A DNA stretch of 64,000 nt from Megalobrama amblycephala. Taxonomy: Eukaryota; Chordata; Actinopteri; Cypriniformes; Xenocyprididae. Shown here in pieces: positions 24,377 through 36,085 of this stretch. A program made the translations under genes and the position numbers. The stretch spans positions 32,113,715 to 32,177,714 of the forward strand of contig NC_063065.1 in the NCBI RefSeq assembly GCF_018812025.1, written 5' to 3'. The first letter of the stretch is position 1. Each line of letters opens with the position of its first letter. The notes beneath the pieces were generated by a model. It saw nothing but the letters and a program-made list of their open reading frames with translations. It searched no databases and was not told the DNA's origin.

Positions 24377-25380
24377 CTACTGGCTGAGAAGGACATGAGG
24401 GAGATGGATTAACCCTTGATGATGAACTACACTGTTGGCACCTTCTACAGATAACCGAACCCCTATTAACGGTATTGTAGTAGGATGGGAACTTTTTGGG
24501 ACATTCTGGAGTGAAGACGCATTACGTGTTAACTGATCAAGCTGTTCTTGCTGCTTTTTAAGCAACTGTTTTAGTTCAGCTAATTCAGAGCCTGTAGACA
24601 TTAGTGCAGACCCATAAACCCCATACTGCAGCCCATGGGTAGAAGAGGTTGAAAAACTATGGTCCCTAGAACCCCTCATCATGCCCTCCCGTTCCCATCT
24701 AATAGCTTCTCTTCTAACATCAAGTAAAGTAGCCCTAGGGTTTCGGCGTACAAACTGTTTAAATTCCCTTCGAAGGGGAGAATCCAACACATACCTCAGA
24801 ACCTCAGAATTAGGCATACCATTTGGAGCATTTTTAATTACTTTTGACATCTTTTTCCTGAAGTGTCTCCCCCTCTAGTTGTCGTCGAGAAAAGAAATTC
24901 TCCTGCAAAACAATATATGAATCAGGGCAGCCATACAGCTCAGTAAGTTTTTGAATAATTCTCTCTGGATCTTCCCGGTCTTCCCTGGGCCTTAATTTTA
25001 TTTCCTTCCTAGCTTCCCCTTCTAAATGGTCATACAAAATAGTGTGCTTTATCAATAATGGATAAGTGGCGAACATGCATACTAGTCTTTTCTTCTTCTA
25101 ACCAATCAGTCAAAGGAATTCCGGTGCGGCCTCTAAAAACAGGACATTTCCTCTCCCTAGGGACATAAATCAACCTTTCTGTCACTACTGAATTACCATT
25201 GGAGGGAGACCTTGGGCCCACGTCTACCCCTCTATCATTAGACTTAGCGGGTACAACACCAGGACTTGCCTGAACCTCGAATCGTTCTTGACGCAGGCGT
25301 TCGTTATCAGCCTTAAGTTGGGCCACTAAGTCTTGCAATTGCTGCATCTCATTCTCCATAGTGACAGTCTGAATAGAAAC
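24377..25380 (-). pseudogene. Gypsy gag remnant
   Basis: The reading starts at about 25360 with MENEMQQLQDLVAQLKADNE, a coiled-coil-like N-terminus. It continues through frames at 25076-24834 (charged, ELYGCPDSYIVLQENFF) and 24850-24377 (RREFKQFVRRNPRATLLDVR). The position upstream of protease and RT and the capsid-like helices mark it as gag. At least two frameshifts (near 25050 and 24845) break it. The C-terminal part has a Gln-rich heptad stretch, and no intact CCHC zinc knuckle was recognised. Confidence 0.75.
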
Positions 25381-25515
25381 AAAAAAAGGAGAGGAAAGTA
25401 CAAAAAACCAATACACTAATGCACTAGCTGCTGTTTCAAAAATCAAACAAACACAACTTAGTGTCACACACAAAAAGAGAAAAATAAACAGTCACGTCTC
25501 TGCTTTACACACCAA

Positions 25516-25540
25516 ACGTAATCCTGCCGACTACTGCCAA
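25516..25540 (-). other. Putative tRNA primer-binding site of the Gypsy element
   Basis: On the minus strand just inside the 5' LTR lies TGGCAGTAGTCGGCAGG, beginning with the TGG expected for pairing to a tRNA 3' CCA end. The following bases GGATTACG resemble a T-loop complement. The hAT insertion (25544-26606) now separates it from the LTR. Confidence 0.5.
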
Positions 25541-25543
25541 AAT

Positions 25544-26606
25544 TAGGGATGTCCAGATCCGATCACGTGATCGGAAATCGGGCCCGATCATGTGGTTTCA
25601 GACTCGATCGGAATCGGACGTTACCTCCCGATCAGGACTCGGATATATATGTATATATATTCTCATTATTTTTAACACATCTATAGTGATGCGGTGGCAC
25701 AGAGTTAGGCCTGTTTCACACTGCAAGCGTAAGCGGCGCGTGAGTAGCGCATATTTTTTTCAGCGTGCATGTCAACCAACGGATGCATTCACACAGGCAG
25801 CAGGAGCAGCTCATAAAGCGTCAGGCAGGAGCGTTGCGTAAGCAGCAGTGCCGCGATCGTCTCGGCACAGAGTCTATCCCTGTGTCTCAATCAGCTCCCT
25901 AGCTCTTTAGGTCGTGAATCAGTATATAATGAAAGTGAATGTGGCTGATACCCTGATCAGTGCCCTGACTACTGAACTAGGGAGCTGATTGAGACACACG
26001 CTGCGCTGCTGACGCGTAATTAAAGTGAAAACACACTTTTGATGGACAAAATAAATATAATTTCACACAAAAAGTGTTCAAAATGCACACAATACGCATG
26101 TCTAATGTGTTTTAACAAGAATTTGAGTATGACAGAAAAGAAAATTAAGAATCAAAAATAATAATGGAAGATTTACCCATTTAAACTTGTTTTTTATTAT
26201 TCAGTTTGGGTTAAAGTATGGTGTATTATAAAAAACTAAAGTAAACTAGACAGAAAATATGATATATAAACATTATTTTAGTTATTACACAGACTGCAGC
26301 ATACCCAAATCAAACCAAATATATTTGTTTTTATGTTAGCCTTTTTTATATTTACTGTTGCACTAAAGTGAAGTGAAGTGAACAATTTATGTTATTTATT
26401 ACTTGATTGTTCAAGCTACCTCACACAAGTGCTCTGTTTGTAATTAAATAAAAAATAAGGAACGTCCTGGATCTGTTTTTTTTCGCTCTTCTTTATTCTT
26501 TTTTTGATGTATTATAGAAGTATCGGATCGGGACTCGGTATCGGCAGATACTCAAAATCAAATGACTCGGACTCAAGGGCAAAAAAACCTGATCGGGACA
26601 TCCCTA
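25544..26606. mobile_element. Non-autonomous hAT element with perfect 8-bp target duplication
   Basis: The ends TAGGGATGTCC and GGACATCCCTA are perfect inverted repeats. Both sides carry GCCAAAAT (25536-25543 and 26607-26614). The subterminal arms are rich in GATCGG/CCGATC words. There is no transposase frame. It inserted between the 5' LTR and the primer site of the Gypsy element, so it is younger than that element. Confidence 0.93.
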
Positions 26607-26614
26607 GCCAAAAT

Positions 26615-27798
26615 TGTAACCTTTGGCTAAAAGTGTAAAAGAAAAACCCGACTACACCACCTGGGTTATTTCTTCACCCAGGAAAATAAGATAAAAAACC
26701 CCCAAAAAGAATTAAACCAAAAGAAATTACAATAATATGAAGGACCCTGCTGGTTCGGATAGGATTAATGACAGAGACGTGACTTTCCAAAATAGTACAA
26801 ATTTATTTAGCAAAAATCATTTACTCTAAAATGTTCTAAAAAACATTTACAGTTTACCAGTTATTTACCCACAATAATAAGAGACTAGATTAGATCCACT
26901 TTAACAGAAGGGACAAACCACACAGCAAATCGGTGCATAACAATAATTAAAGCAAGTGATAAGCCAAAAACAAAAGACAAAATAAAACTAAATTTTGTTA
27001 AAAACAAAATAAAAATAAAAATACAAAGACAGCCAAAACACAATAGGTAATTCACAATTAATATTTAAAAATCGTCCAAGCTGCTTCACTGAACAAGAAT
27101 ACAAAGCATGTTGGTTTAATATACTTGCACAAAATACAAAAATATACAAATATATCATACAGATCAATTGGGCAGAATAATCTTAAAAACACTCTGTAAA
27201 TCAATGGTTCAAAACCGCAACATCCACACAGTCGTACCACAAGACGGTGAAACAGCAATATGAAATGGGTATATGAAACAGACCTATAAAACAGATCTAT
27301 AAAACAGCAGCTTGCGCTCTTAAGCCACACCTGAAAAACAAACAAACAAAAAACAAATAGTGAAAGCACTTCAAATGATTTCCCCCTTCCCAAGAAAATG
27401 ACCCACAATAAAGTTTCTTACCTCACAAGCGAGATTGTTAGACTATTGTAACTTTATGCTACCTGCACTCGTCACTTCACTCACGCATATCCTTAATAAC
27501 AAACACATATTTAGACTGTGATCTGCGACTGGAAAAAGAGCAATAAAGTAGGCGACTCACCAGGGAAAAGCGACAGGAAATATAAGCCGAAAGACCTTTT
27601 CTGCCCACACAACATGCACACAGGAGAAGAATCAAAACATGCCACACTTGGACATGCTTTTTATAAAGCCACTAAAGACAAGTTCTCACTACAGGACATT
27701 GGCAGATGGGCGTCTTCTCATTTGAAATATACACAACCATTAAAATGGAAACAAATAATAAAAAACAAAACAAAATAAATATTAAGGACACTTAATCA
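26615..27798 (-). repeat. 5' LTR of the Gypsy element
   Basis: About 1.18 kb, directly repeated with 17816-20202. It would hold the promoter and poly(A) signal of the element on the minus strand. It keeps the roughly 100-bp segment (27451-27550) missing from the other LTR. Confidence 0.9.
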
Positions 27799-27802
27799 CT
27801 CA

Positions 27803-28059
<257 letters not shown>

Positions 28060-28223
28060 ATGTATGTATGTACATATATGTATATATAATATATGCAGCA
28101 AGAGGGAGCCAGGGAAGAGCATATGTGTGTGGAGTGTCATTTTATCTGGTGCTGGGGAGATGAGGTGATTGGAGACAGCTGGTGATGATTAGTGTTCTGG
28201 AGATGGTGACCAGCGTGACTGAG

Positions 28224-28990
28224 GCTGCGTCCAAAAACTGGAAAATGCTGCCTTCTTCGGACACATTTCAAGGGTAGGAAGGCATCAAGGCATGTCCGAA
28301 TTCAATGTTAGCTTCACTTCCTGCTTCCTGCGATACCTTCATCTGATTGATTTTTTGAAGGCAGCATAGATGTATCCTTAGCTGCCTTTGGTATCCCATA
28401 AGCTTTCCATTCTGTGACAGTTGAGCTAGAAAAATAAAGATGGTGTCTGAAAGTTGCGTTTGCTGGCCAGTTTGTGAGTAAATGTACATTTTTGATTAAC
28501 ATTTTTGATGTAATTTCTAGCAAGAAATTACTACAGTAGTAATGAAATATTGTTTAGTTCTCACCAAAGCTCACGCTATATTGCTGTAGATCATTAAACA
28601 CTTATGCTGCCTCAGAAGTCTGTCCGAAATCCGTTTCAAGCTTTTTTTTTTCGGCCGATTCGACATGTTGAATCAACATCGTAGCTCGTCGGTCCGTCGG
28701 GGCCATCTGATCATTCTGATTGGCTGTTCAGCTACTGCCACCTGCTGGTACTGAAAGGCATTTCATCTTACGCAGGCGCAGAATGGACGTTCTACTTGGC
28801 CATCGGCTGTTGAGCATCGGTTTGGTGTGTCAGGGCAACTTTGGACACAGACACTGCCGACGTGAGCCAACCCACAGTCTGCTTTCGTCGCCACTAGTTC
28901 ATCGGCGTCGGCTTGGTGTATTCATGCACAAAAGCTGCCTTACAAGTCATTGCTTGATAAGGCAGCGAGTCAGCTACCTAGGTTTCAGGC
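28224..28990. mobile_element. Non-autonomous DNA repeat, copy 1, with inner insertion
   Basis: It starts GGCTGCGTCCAAAAACTG and runs through GGCAGCATAGATGTATCC. It is closely matched by the next copy (28989-29772), so the pair is a near-tandem duplication of one repeat. About 28650-28922 is absent from copy 2 and starts after a T-run at CGGCCGATTCGACATG; it is likely a separate insertion. No protein is encoded. Confidence 0.6.
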
Positions 28991-29772
28991 TGCATCCGAA
29001 AACTGAAAAATGCTGCCTCCACAGGCAGGATAAGTCAAGTCAAGTCAAATTTATTTATATAGCGCTTTTTACAATTGGTAATTGTTTCAAAGCAGCTTTA
29101 CATATTAGAAGCACAGAAAAAAGAGAAGTGGTTAAAAATAAGCTGTACAAGCAAGCGTGGTAATATGTAACATATACAAGATGGTGCTACATTAAGCCAA
29201 TGTCGGCTGACTCCCAGGGGTGGAAAAAAACCCCTAGGAGAAAAACCCAGCGTGCTAACACTGGGAAAAAAGTCCTAGGAGGGAAAAAACCCCTTGGAAG
29301 ATATATATAATATATGTAAATGGATATGGAGATCAAAATCTGAATTATACATTTTTATTATAGAGATTAAAAATAGATTATATATAAGGAGGTAGGAAGG
29401 CAACAAGGCATGTCCGAATCCAAAGATCGTGCTCCTGAGACACCTTCATCTGATTGATTTTTGAAGGCATTATAGATGTATCCTTCGCTGCCTTTGATAT
29501 CCCACAATCCTACGTGTTCCATTCCCTAACTTTTGAGCTCAAAAAATAAAGATGGCATCTTAAATTTGAGGTTGGTGGTCAGTTTGTGTGTAAAGTGTAC
29601 ATTTTGATTAACTTTTCCCCACTCTCTTTTGTTATCATTAAATCGTTACACTGCCTCAGGAGTCTGTTCGAAATCATTTCGTGAGGTACCTTAGTGAGCA
29701 AACGCTGCCTGTGGAGTCATTGCCTGACAGGGCAGCAAGGCAACAAGTCAGCCTAGGTTTTTGTATGCAGCA
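28989..29772. mobile_element. Non-autonomous DNA repeat, copy 2, with SINE/L2 insertion
   Basis: It starts GGCTGCATCCGAAAACTG and repeats the body of copy 1 (AGGAAGGCAACAAGGCATG, AAAAATAAAGATGGC). It is split at about 29032 by an L2/SINE-type repeat that ends near 29390. The right end is near GTATGCAGCA (29772). Confidence 0.6.
29033..29390 (-). repeat. L2/SINE-type repeat, minus strand
   Basis: It reads AAGTCAAGTCAAATTTATTT then ATATAGCGCTTTTTACA, the reverse complement of the L2-type tail at 2085-2121. It continues into TCCCAGGGGTGGAAAAAAAC and CCTAGGAG repeats. Confidence 0.75.
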
Positions 29773-29789
29773 TAAGTGAGGGTGGAGCC

Positions 29790-30400
29790 TGGCGTGACAC
29801 AACCAAGGTCAAACAAGTTTGTTCTAGTAGAAGCAGCCGCAGAATCTTGTATTTCTTGTATTGAGACGATGTAAGAAGGAAAATAGAAAATAACCACAAC
29901 AGTCCAATGATCCAATCAATTCCTGATACAAAAAAAAAAAATCAAGTCTTCAGTAATAACATTAAAGGTGGAAAAAGATCTGACATGATTTGTCTTGGAT
30001 TAATTTTATACATCATGTGTAGATTTTTATAGCAACATAGATTACCTTCCTTATATGGGATTTTGTTTCGTACATTTAAAAAATTGTTTGGAAAAGTTAG
30101 ATTGTTTGGAAACGCAAAAGTCTCTATTAATTAATTTATTACTTATGACTGAGAAAGATAGTGGCCCTGACTTTTTCTCCATAATAATCTAGTGACATCT
30201 AACTGTTCAGATTCTGATCTGCAATCAGTCAAAAGGTATGTGAGAGCCAATTTGTTCTGACGTAACATTTGGAAAAAGACGTGATGTAATGACATGTATG
30301 AGAACGTAAGAAGTAAACAAAATGGATTTCCAGCCTCTGTTTGGAATTTTATTCCCCTTCATATTTTATCTAGTCTGGGTGGCATAAATTTATTCCTTGT
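29790..30400 (-). promoter_or_regulatory. Duplicated 5' flank of NXPE copy D (candidate promoter region)
   Basis: Words along this stretch (AAACAAGTTTGTTCTAGTAG, TTGTCTTGGATTAATTTTA, AACGTAAGAAGTAAACA) align in order with the upstream region of copy B, split there between 49690-49760 and 54426-54650. In copy D the corresponding sequence is separated from its exons by the Gypsy element and repeats (17.6-29.8 kb). A promoter role is only inferred from conservation and position. No TATA box or start site is assigned. Confidence 0.4.
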
Positions 30401-30876
30401 TTGCAATTTTGATATTAACAAAATACCTCTGCATTTCATCGTCAAGCTTTTCTAGCATGGAGTTTAATTTACGAACACAAATTTTCACCTCACTGATAAT
30501 TTATCTGCAATAATAAGGACATTCTATTTAAACAAAAGTCTATTTTCTTTGACAATTGATTTCGAAGTAATGTCGTTTTGGTGTAATGCCAAGAAATGCA
30601 CTAACCTGTGCTTGTGGTGGAGTCTCCCATCAAGTAAACAGTCCAGTCTTGTTTTTAAAACAGTTTCCCATTTGTGCAGAACTGAACTGTTGAGTTGTTG
30701 CACACAAAAGAATAGCTCGATCAGAACTTGCAACAACTGGTCGTAACATGCTCACTCTCTATCTCTATACCTGAAGGGATTCTGCCATTCTTATGCAAAT
30801 TCTTTATTCTCTTGTAACTAAGTTCTGTAACATGTTTGCCGTTTCTTTTGTTGTTGGGCTGTGCGATCTGGACCTA

Positions 30877-30990
30877 CACTATATTGCCAAAAGTATTGGG
30901 ACACTCCTCCAAATCACTGAATTCAGGTGTTCCAATCACTTCCATGGCCACAGGTGTATAAATTCACCTAGGCACAGTTTTAAAATTTGC
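30877..30990 (+). mobile_element. Tc1-type transposon left-end fragment
   Basis: TA followed by CACTATATTGCCAAAAGTAT, then GGTGTTCCAATCACTTCC and CCACAGGTGTATAAA, the typical left end of a fish Tc1 family. The rest of the element is absent. Confidence 0.75.
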
Positions 30991-31370
30991 CTCTTTTTGT
31001 TTGAGTTCTCTAAAATGTGAAAAGAATGATGTCACCAAAAGCGAGTCAATTCATCTGTGATACTTATGGCCAGATACTAAAGGGGACACTAAGCTGAGTC
31101 CCAGAAAACACAGAGAAAGCTTAGGTTCATTCAGCTCTGGTGACACAAGAAGCTGGTAAATACAACCAGTATTCCAGCTGAGTACTAAAGATGTAATTCA
31201 TTTTGTTGTATCCCCTGGTTATGGCTTTAACTTTAAAGTTTATCCTGGAAGACCTTTTTATGGTCCCTATAACCATTAAATTCTTCATCATTTTTTTATT
31301 ACATTTTGCACCAAACATGAGTTATCTTTATTTATTTAATTTGATTTTATGTTAATTCATATCAGTTATG

Positions 31371-31492
31371 TCTATCCAAATAAAATGTCAATCTTATGGG
31401 ATATGGACAACTTATAGTATAGTCATGTAGGTATGTTCTGGCTAAACCATGTTTTTAACTGTTCTACTACATACAAATGATCATATTTGTGT
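31371..31492. repeat. Segment duplicated at 35463-35581
   Basis: Both places share ATCCAAATAAAATGT, ATGGACAACTTATAGT and AAACCATGTTTTTAACTGTT in the same order and orientation. No transposon end is seen, so this may be array flank copied with the NXPE genes. Confidence 0.6.
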
Positions 31493-31503
31493 CATATATA
31501 CGT

Positions 31504-31703
31504 GTCAAAGTAACATCCACATGGATGGCAGGACCCAAGGTTTCCCAGTAGAACATTGCCCAAAGCATCACACTGCCTCCGCTGGCTTGCCTTCTTCCCA
31601 TAGTGCATCCAGGTTCCATGTGTTCCTCAGGTGTTCCCGACGCACACGCACCTGGCCATCCACGTGATGTAAAAGAAAATGTGATTCATCAGACCAGAAC
31701 TAA
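31504..31703 (-). mobile_element. Tc1 fragment, second family
   Basis: Reverse complement of part of the 9529 element's transposase region (compare CATCCACATGGATGGCAGGA with 10289-10308). Both ends are missing. It lies inside broken NXPE copy C. Confidence 0.85.
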
Positions 31704-32141
31704 TTAGAAAATAATATACAGTATATTATAAAATAAACACCTTGAGCTTTGAATTGAATAGTTTTGCTTTGAAGAAATCATATCTTTTCAGGTTCTTGTT
31801 GTGGTCTCTGGCTGTGATGGTAACGGAGATCTTTTCTCCCACTTTGTAACTCTCCTTGAGTCCCACAATAGAGAATGTTGAGTGGACTGATCCAGCGGAG
31901 TGATTTCTTGATCTGGACCGGGCCAGTCCAGAGCCTTTTGTAGCATTTCCCATTCCTCTTCACTGATTCCCATGTCATAAATGGAAATTACAGATGAGGA
32001 ATTTGTTTGTATCCGTCTCACATCTAGGAATGGGAGGCTGGAATTGTCGTATCTGACAACTGCTCTCCAGCAATTTCCGTACAGTCTGAAAGATGGCCAA
32101 GAAATTTATATTTAAATGTTAGTGTTGTATGCTCACAAACC

Positions 32142-32690
32142 AACAGTGTTGGGGAAAGTTACTTTTAAATAATGCATTTCAATATTAATTATGTTAATTT
32201 TTATGGAAAGTAATGTGTTACGGCCCTTTTTTTGAGGCTCTCTCTTTTTTGCAAGTGTTTAACACAGTATTGCACTCAACAAAAACCTATATAACACACA
32301 CCTACATTTTCTTTTAATAACACATTTAGACTATTATTATATTCTAACCCCTAGATCTATGCATGCCATACAAAAGATCCCTTGACATTACGGGTTATAT
32401 TACCTACTGTACAACTCTTTTTATTGAAAGTTGAAAACGATGTGTTTTGTTACTTTTGTACATTTTGTCTGTTCCCGCGTGAATGTCAGGTTACTACATT
32501 ATGGAGAAAAGAGAATTTTACTCTACTCAGTAGTTTAAAAAATGTTTAAGCAAATTAATTAAACTGAAAAGTAATGTGCATTACTTAAAAAAAAAAAAAA
32601 AAAAAAAAAACTAAAATATTTATGTTTTAAAAGTAATCTGATTATGTAATGCATTTGATTGTATTGCATTACCTGTACTGCAAACCAATT
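32142..32690. repeat. Interspersed repeat with inverted ends
   Basis: It begins AGTGTTGGGGAAAGTTACTTT and ends near TGTATTGCATTACCTGTACT, with 'AATGCATT' and 'GTAATGTG' words repeated inside and a 23-bp A-run at 32588. This is a common fish repeat type. No ORF. Confidence 0.55.
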
Positions 32691-32960
32691 TCCTCAGTGA
32701 TGGCCAACCATGATATGGCCTTTCATCAGTGAGGTATTGAGGTTGGTCTTTTCTGTCGAGCTGGAGATCTTGCTGTGTGTGTTTGTGTGTTACAAAATTG
32801 TGCGTAGATTTCCATGTATTGTGTCTTAGGTATTTTGTAAGGATTAAGTCTCCTCAAGTTCATTTTTACAAAGGGTCTCTGTCAAATCAGATATCAAAGT
32901 TTATGATTTGTTTTGCGGCAGAAAGGTCTGGCTGTCAGTAAATATAGTAAATATAACCAG

Positions 32961-33058
32961 TTGATATTGGGGTGAATTCAGGTTGATTTGGACAATTTTT
33001 GCCATTGAAATGACTGGGGAAAAGTATCCCAATCAACCTGAATTCACCCCTATATCAA
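32961..33058. repeat. Short inverted repeat (98 bp)
   Basis: TTGATATTGGGGTGAATTCA is mirrored by TGAATTCACCCCTATATCAA, with arms of about 30 bp continuing through GGTTGATT/AATCAACC and a roughly 40-bp loop. Probably a small MITE. Confidence 0.75.
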
Positions 33059-33097
33059 GTAACTTTGAAGAGATTTTTCTCAGTTCCAGTGTTGGTG

Positions 33098-33663
33098 CAC
33101 TCTAAAAAATGCTGGGTTAAAAACAACCCAAGTTGGGTTGAAAATGGACAAACCCAGCAATTGGGTTGTTTTAACCCAGTGGTTGGGTTAAATGTTTGCC
33201 CAACCTGCTGGGTAGTTTTATTTAACTCAACTATTGTTTAAAAATGACTGTATTGCTTAATTAAAATGAACCCAAAGTATGTTGGAAATGAACATTTATT
33301 AATGTTCAATGAATAATTATTAATCAATAAACATTTATTAAATTGCTTATTAATAAATTTATATTAATAAACTATTAAACTATTAAATTTATATTAATAA
33401 AATATTAAAGCTTATTAATAAATATTCACCTTTTGTCTATTATTGTTGCCTCTAATTGCATCTGGTTTTTAATTTCCCAACTATTTTGGGTTCATTTTAA
33501 GCTAGCCATATAGCAATTTTTAAACAATGGTTGGTTTAAATAAAACTACCCAGCATGTTGGGCAAACATTTAACTCAACCGCTGGGTTAAAACAACCCAA
33601 TCGCTGGGTTTGTCCTTTTTCAACCCAACTTGGGTTGTTTTTAACCCAGCATTTTTTAGAGTG
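33098..33663. mobile_element. Long palindromic MITE
   Basis: The ends CACTCTAAAAAATGCTGGGT and ACCCAGCATTTTTTAGAGTG are inverted, and the pairing continues for about 140 bp through AACCCAAGTTGGGTTG-like words. The loop is AT-rich. No ORF. Confidence 0.88.
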
Positions 33664-33728
33664 TATAGTTACTCTGTTTGGCCGCTGTAGAGCAGTGTTG
33701 TGCATCTAATATATTTCTATGGTCACCG

Positions 33729-34030
33729 TGATTTTGCCAAGCAAGACATGTTCCTGGATCAACATCTTTGTTGATCCTGGAACAACATTCCAATCAACCA
33801 ATCAGATTTGAGGGACAAGTTTACTGTTTATGTCAAGTTTAGGCTTGCAACCAGGTGCTTCTACATCAATGTTATTCATCTATCTTTCCCCTCTGATTTT
33901 AGGGATAAGTTATGAGTAGGATTAGGTTTAGGGGTAGGAATAGGGTTAAGACTAAATTTTCGGACAGGAATGTTGTTCCAGGATCAACAAAGTATGTTGA
34001 TCCAGGAACATGTCTTACTTGGCAAAATCA
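33729..34030. mobile_element. Palindromic MITE
   Basis: TGATTTTGCCAAGCAAGACA is mirrored by TGTCTTACTTGGCAAAATCA. The inner arms hold TTGTTGATCCTGGAACAACA and its complement. The centre contains GGGTTAAG/TTAGGGTT-like words. No ORF. Confidence 0.88.
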
Positions 34031-34913
34031 TGTTGACAATATTTCTATAATCTGGAGTATAGTTGTTGTGATGTACAGCATGTGCATAGTGGGCCCAAGT
34101 TTGCAAGGTTAGGGACATCAAATATTTGAAAGATATTCTGAGCTTTCTTTGAGATCGCTTCAGCTAATTAAATAAGCTTTTTCCACACTAGTTTAATATA
34201 TCTCTGATATCCGGGTGTCTTTTAGCCCCTTATCTCTTCCAAAAATAACAAGTAATGTCAATGAATTAATTGACACACTGTATTCCAAATGAGTAAAACA
34301 GATCAGAGATGTATTATTACATCATCACTATAATTGAAGATAAAAGTGTTTAGCATTTTAGCATGAAAAGGAAGCTTAATTTGAAAAATGCCAGCAAATT
34401 AACACTTTATAATTTTTTTAACTCTATAGTTGTGCAGTAAAATTCACTTTAACGAAGATCATTTGCCATTTCCACTCTCTAATATAGTTATTTTCACATT
34501 TTGCTAATATAAATATGTAATATAAAATGACTATATTATAATACATTTTATTGTACTGAAGTATGAAGTATAGCAAGCATAGGGAAAGTCAAAAAGTCAC
34601 ATGACAATCTTTTTTTAAATAAGCCCAGACATTAACAGCTTTATCTTTAACTGTAGAAGCTGCTAAACATTCAGACAACACAGACTTGTTCTTCATACAC
34701 TTGTCTATGTTGCTGTTACAGGTCTATTACAGAGTCCTGCATGACAGATGACCCGCCAAATTCTATGTAACGGGTGGAATAATATTTACATGTGGGGTGA
34801 GGAGGGGACTCTGGATCCAATAGCCAAGACTATTCCAACTCAATTCGGTGCATTTGACAGCTGCTTTCAAATGGTCCCATGCTTATTTGTGTTCACGCTC
34901 TGTCTGAAGACCG
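34031..34913. other. Intergenic, nothing recognised
   Basis: AT-rich non-coding sequence between NXPE copies B and C. Confidence 0.5.
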
Positions 34914-34917
34914 TTAA

Positions 34918-35375
34918 AGGGTTAGTTCACCCAAAAATGAAAACTCTGTCATTTATTACTCACCCTCATGCCGTTCCACACCCGTAAGACCTTCGTTAAT
35001 CTTCAGAACACAAATTAAGATATTTTAGTTGAAATCCGATGGCTCAGTGAGCATAGGGAGCAATGACATTTCCTCCCTCAAGATCCATTAATGTACTAAA
35101 AACATATTTAAATCAGTTCATGTGAGTTCAGTGGTTCAATATTAATATTATAAAGCCACGAGAATATTTTTTGTGCATCGATAAAAACAAAATAACAACT
35201 TATTTAGTGATGGCCGATTTCAAAACACTGCTTCAGGAAGCTTCGGTGCATTATGAATCAGCGTGTCAAATCAGCTGTTCGGAGCACCAAAGTCACGTGA
35301 TTTCAGTAGTTTGGCTGTTTGACACGCGATCTGAATCATGATTCGACACACTGATTCATTTGTGCTCCGAAGCTT
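34918..35375. mobile_element. TTAA-type fold-back MITE, right arm truncated
   Basis: TTAA (34914-34917) then AGGGTTAGTTCACCC, the ACTCACCCTCATGCCGTTCC block and an inner hairpin (AAGCTTCGGTGCATTATGAA paired with the GATTCATTTGTGCTCCGAAGC side). The outer right arm is missing. Confidence 0.75.
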
Positions 35376-35751
35376 CCCGCATTGGCTTCTCCCTCCCTCG
35401 GCTCCACCAGAAACCATCGTCCTTGTGGCTCCACCAGGCACCCTCATCCCTTCACTTATCACTTATGCATATCCAAATAAAATGTAGATGTCTTATGGGA
35501 AATGGACAACTTATAGTCAGTATGTTGTGGTTAAACCATGTTTTTAACTGTTCTGCAACATACAAATGATCATAATTGCACATTTTTGTAAAAAAAAAAA
35601 ATAAAAAATCAATTTTAGTGAGTTTAAAAGGTATTTACTATATAGACTCCATAAATGAATGGAGACAGACAAAACGGTAATAACATGATTAGTTTATTTA
35701 CAAATTATTATATTCACATAATTTAGGTTTTGTTTTTATAATACAATTCAT

Positions 35752-35947
35752 GGTAACACTTTATTTTACAGTGTCATTGTTACATATGTTACATGCAGTT
35801 ACTATAAATTATGCATGATTAGATGCAACTAAACCAAACCAAACCCTAATCCTAACCCTATAGTAAGTACATGTAGTTAATTATTATTTCTCAGTACTTA
35901 AATGTATAATTACAGTGTAACAAAGACACCTTAAAATAAAGTGTAAC
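35752..35947. repeat. Interspersed repeat with TAACCCTA-like core
   Basis: It begins GGTAACACTTTATTTTACAG and ends AAAATAAAGTGTAACCC, with inverted short ends. The core has ACCCTAATCCTAACCCTA. Relatives are at 36570-36670 (reversed), 38850-39005, 46170-46377 and 63015-63265. Confidence 0.7.
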
Positions 35948-36085
35948 CCAATTCATTTTTAAAAAGTTCTAGATATTACATTATTCAGTATTCATAGGGG
36001 TATTAACATTTTGTTCAAGTTAGTTTGTATGTACATTGTAGATGATGACGACGAAGCAAGGTAAATATTATTTTTTGGGGTTTTG

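Larger units (their letters stand above)
17816..27798 (-). mobile_element. Gypsy LTR retrotransposon, nearly complete, inactivated
   Basis: Two direct LTRs bound a minus-strand gag-pol region. The left copy is the 3' LTR (17816-20202) and the right copy is the 5' LTR (26615-27798). In minus orientation each LTR begins TGA..TTAAGTGTCC and ends GGTTACA. Domain order is gag, protease, reverse transcriptase/RNase H, integrase, which is the Gypsy (Metaviridae) order. A purine-rich tract (AGGAGGTAGAA on the minus strand) lies just inside the 3' LTR. Multiple frameshifts and stops prevent expression. Two later insertions (18368-19512 and 25544-26606) sit inside. No matching target duplication is seen; the flanks are (TG)n and (CA)n microsatellites. 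Confidence 0.93.
30604..32060 (-). pseudogene. NXPE copy C, broken gene fragment
   Basis: Only two exon pieces remain. Exon 2 lies at about 32021-31740 ([40 protein letters not shown]). It has a 13-bp deletion near 31890 that shifts the frame at the ITQLNQS site and a 6-bp loss that removes GG of KRYGGDFF. A degenerate exon 5 piece lies at about 30712-30604 (GGTGGAGTCTCCCATCAAGT on the plus strand), with the part after the GDS region deleted. Exons 3, 4, 6 and 7 are missing, and Tc1 fragments lie between the pieces. It cannot encode a protein and marks a former array member between copies B and D. Confidence 0.85.

Noticed and set aside
35820..35870. Telomere-like TAACCCTA words
   Set aside because: They recur at fixed positions within a dispersed repeat family (35752, 46170, 38850) and are degenerate, so they are not an interstitial telomere.
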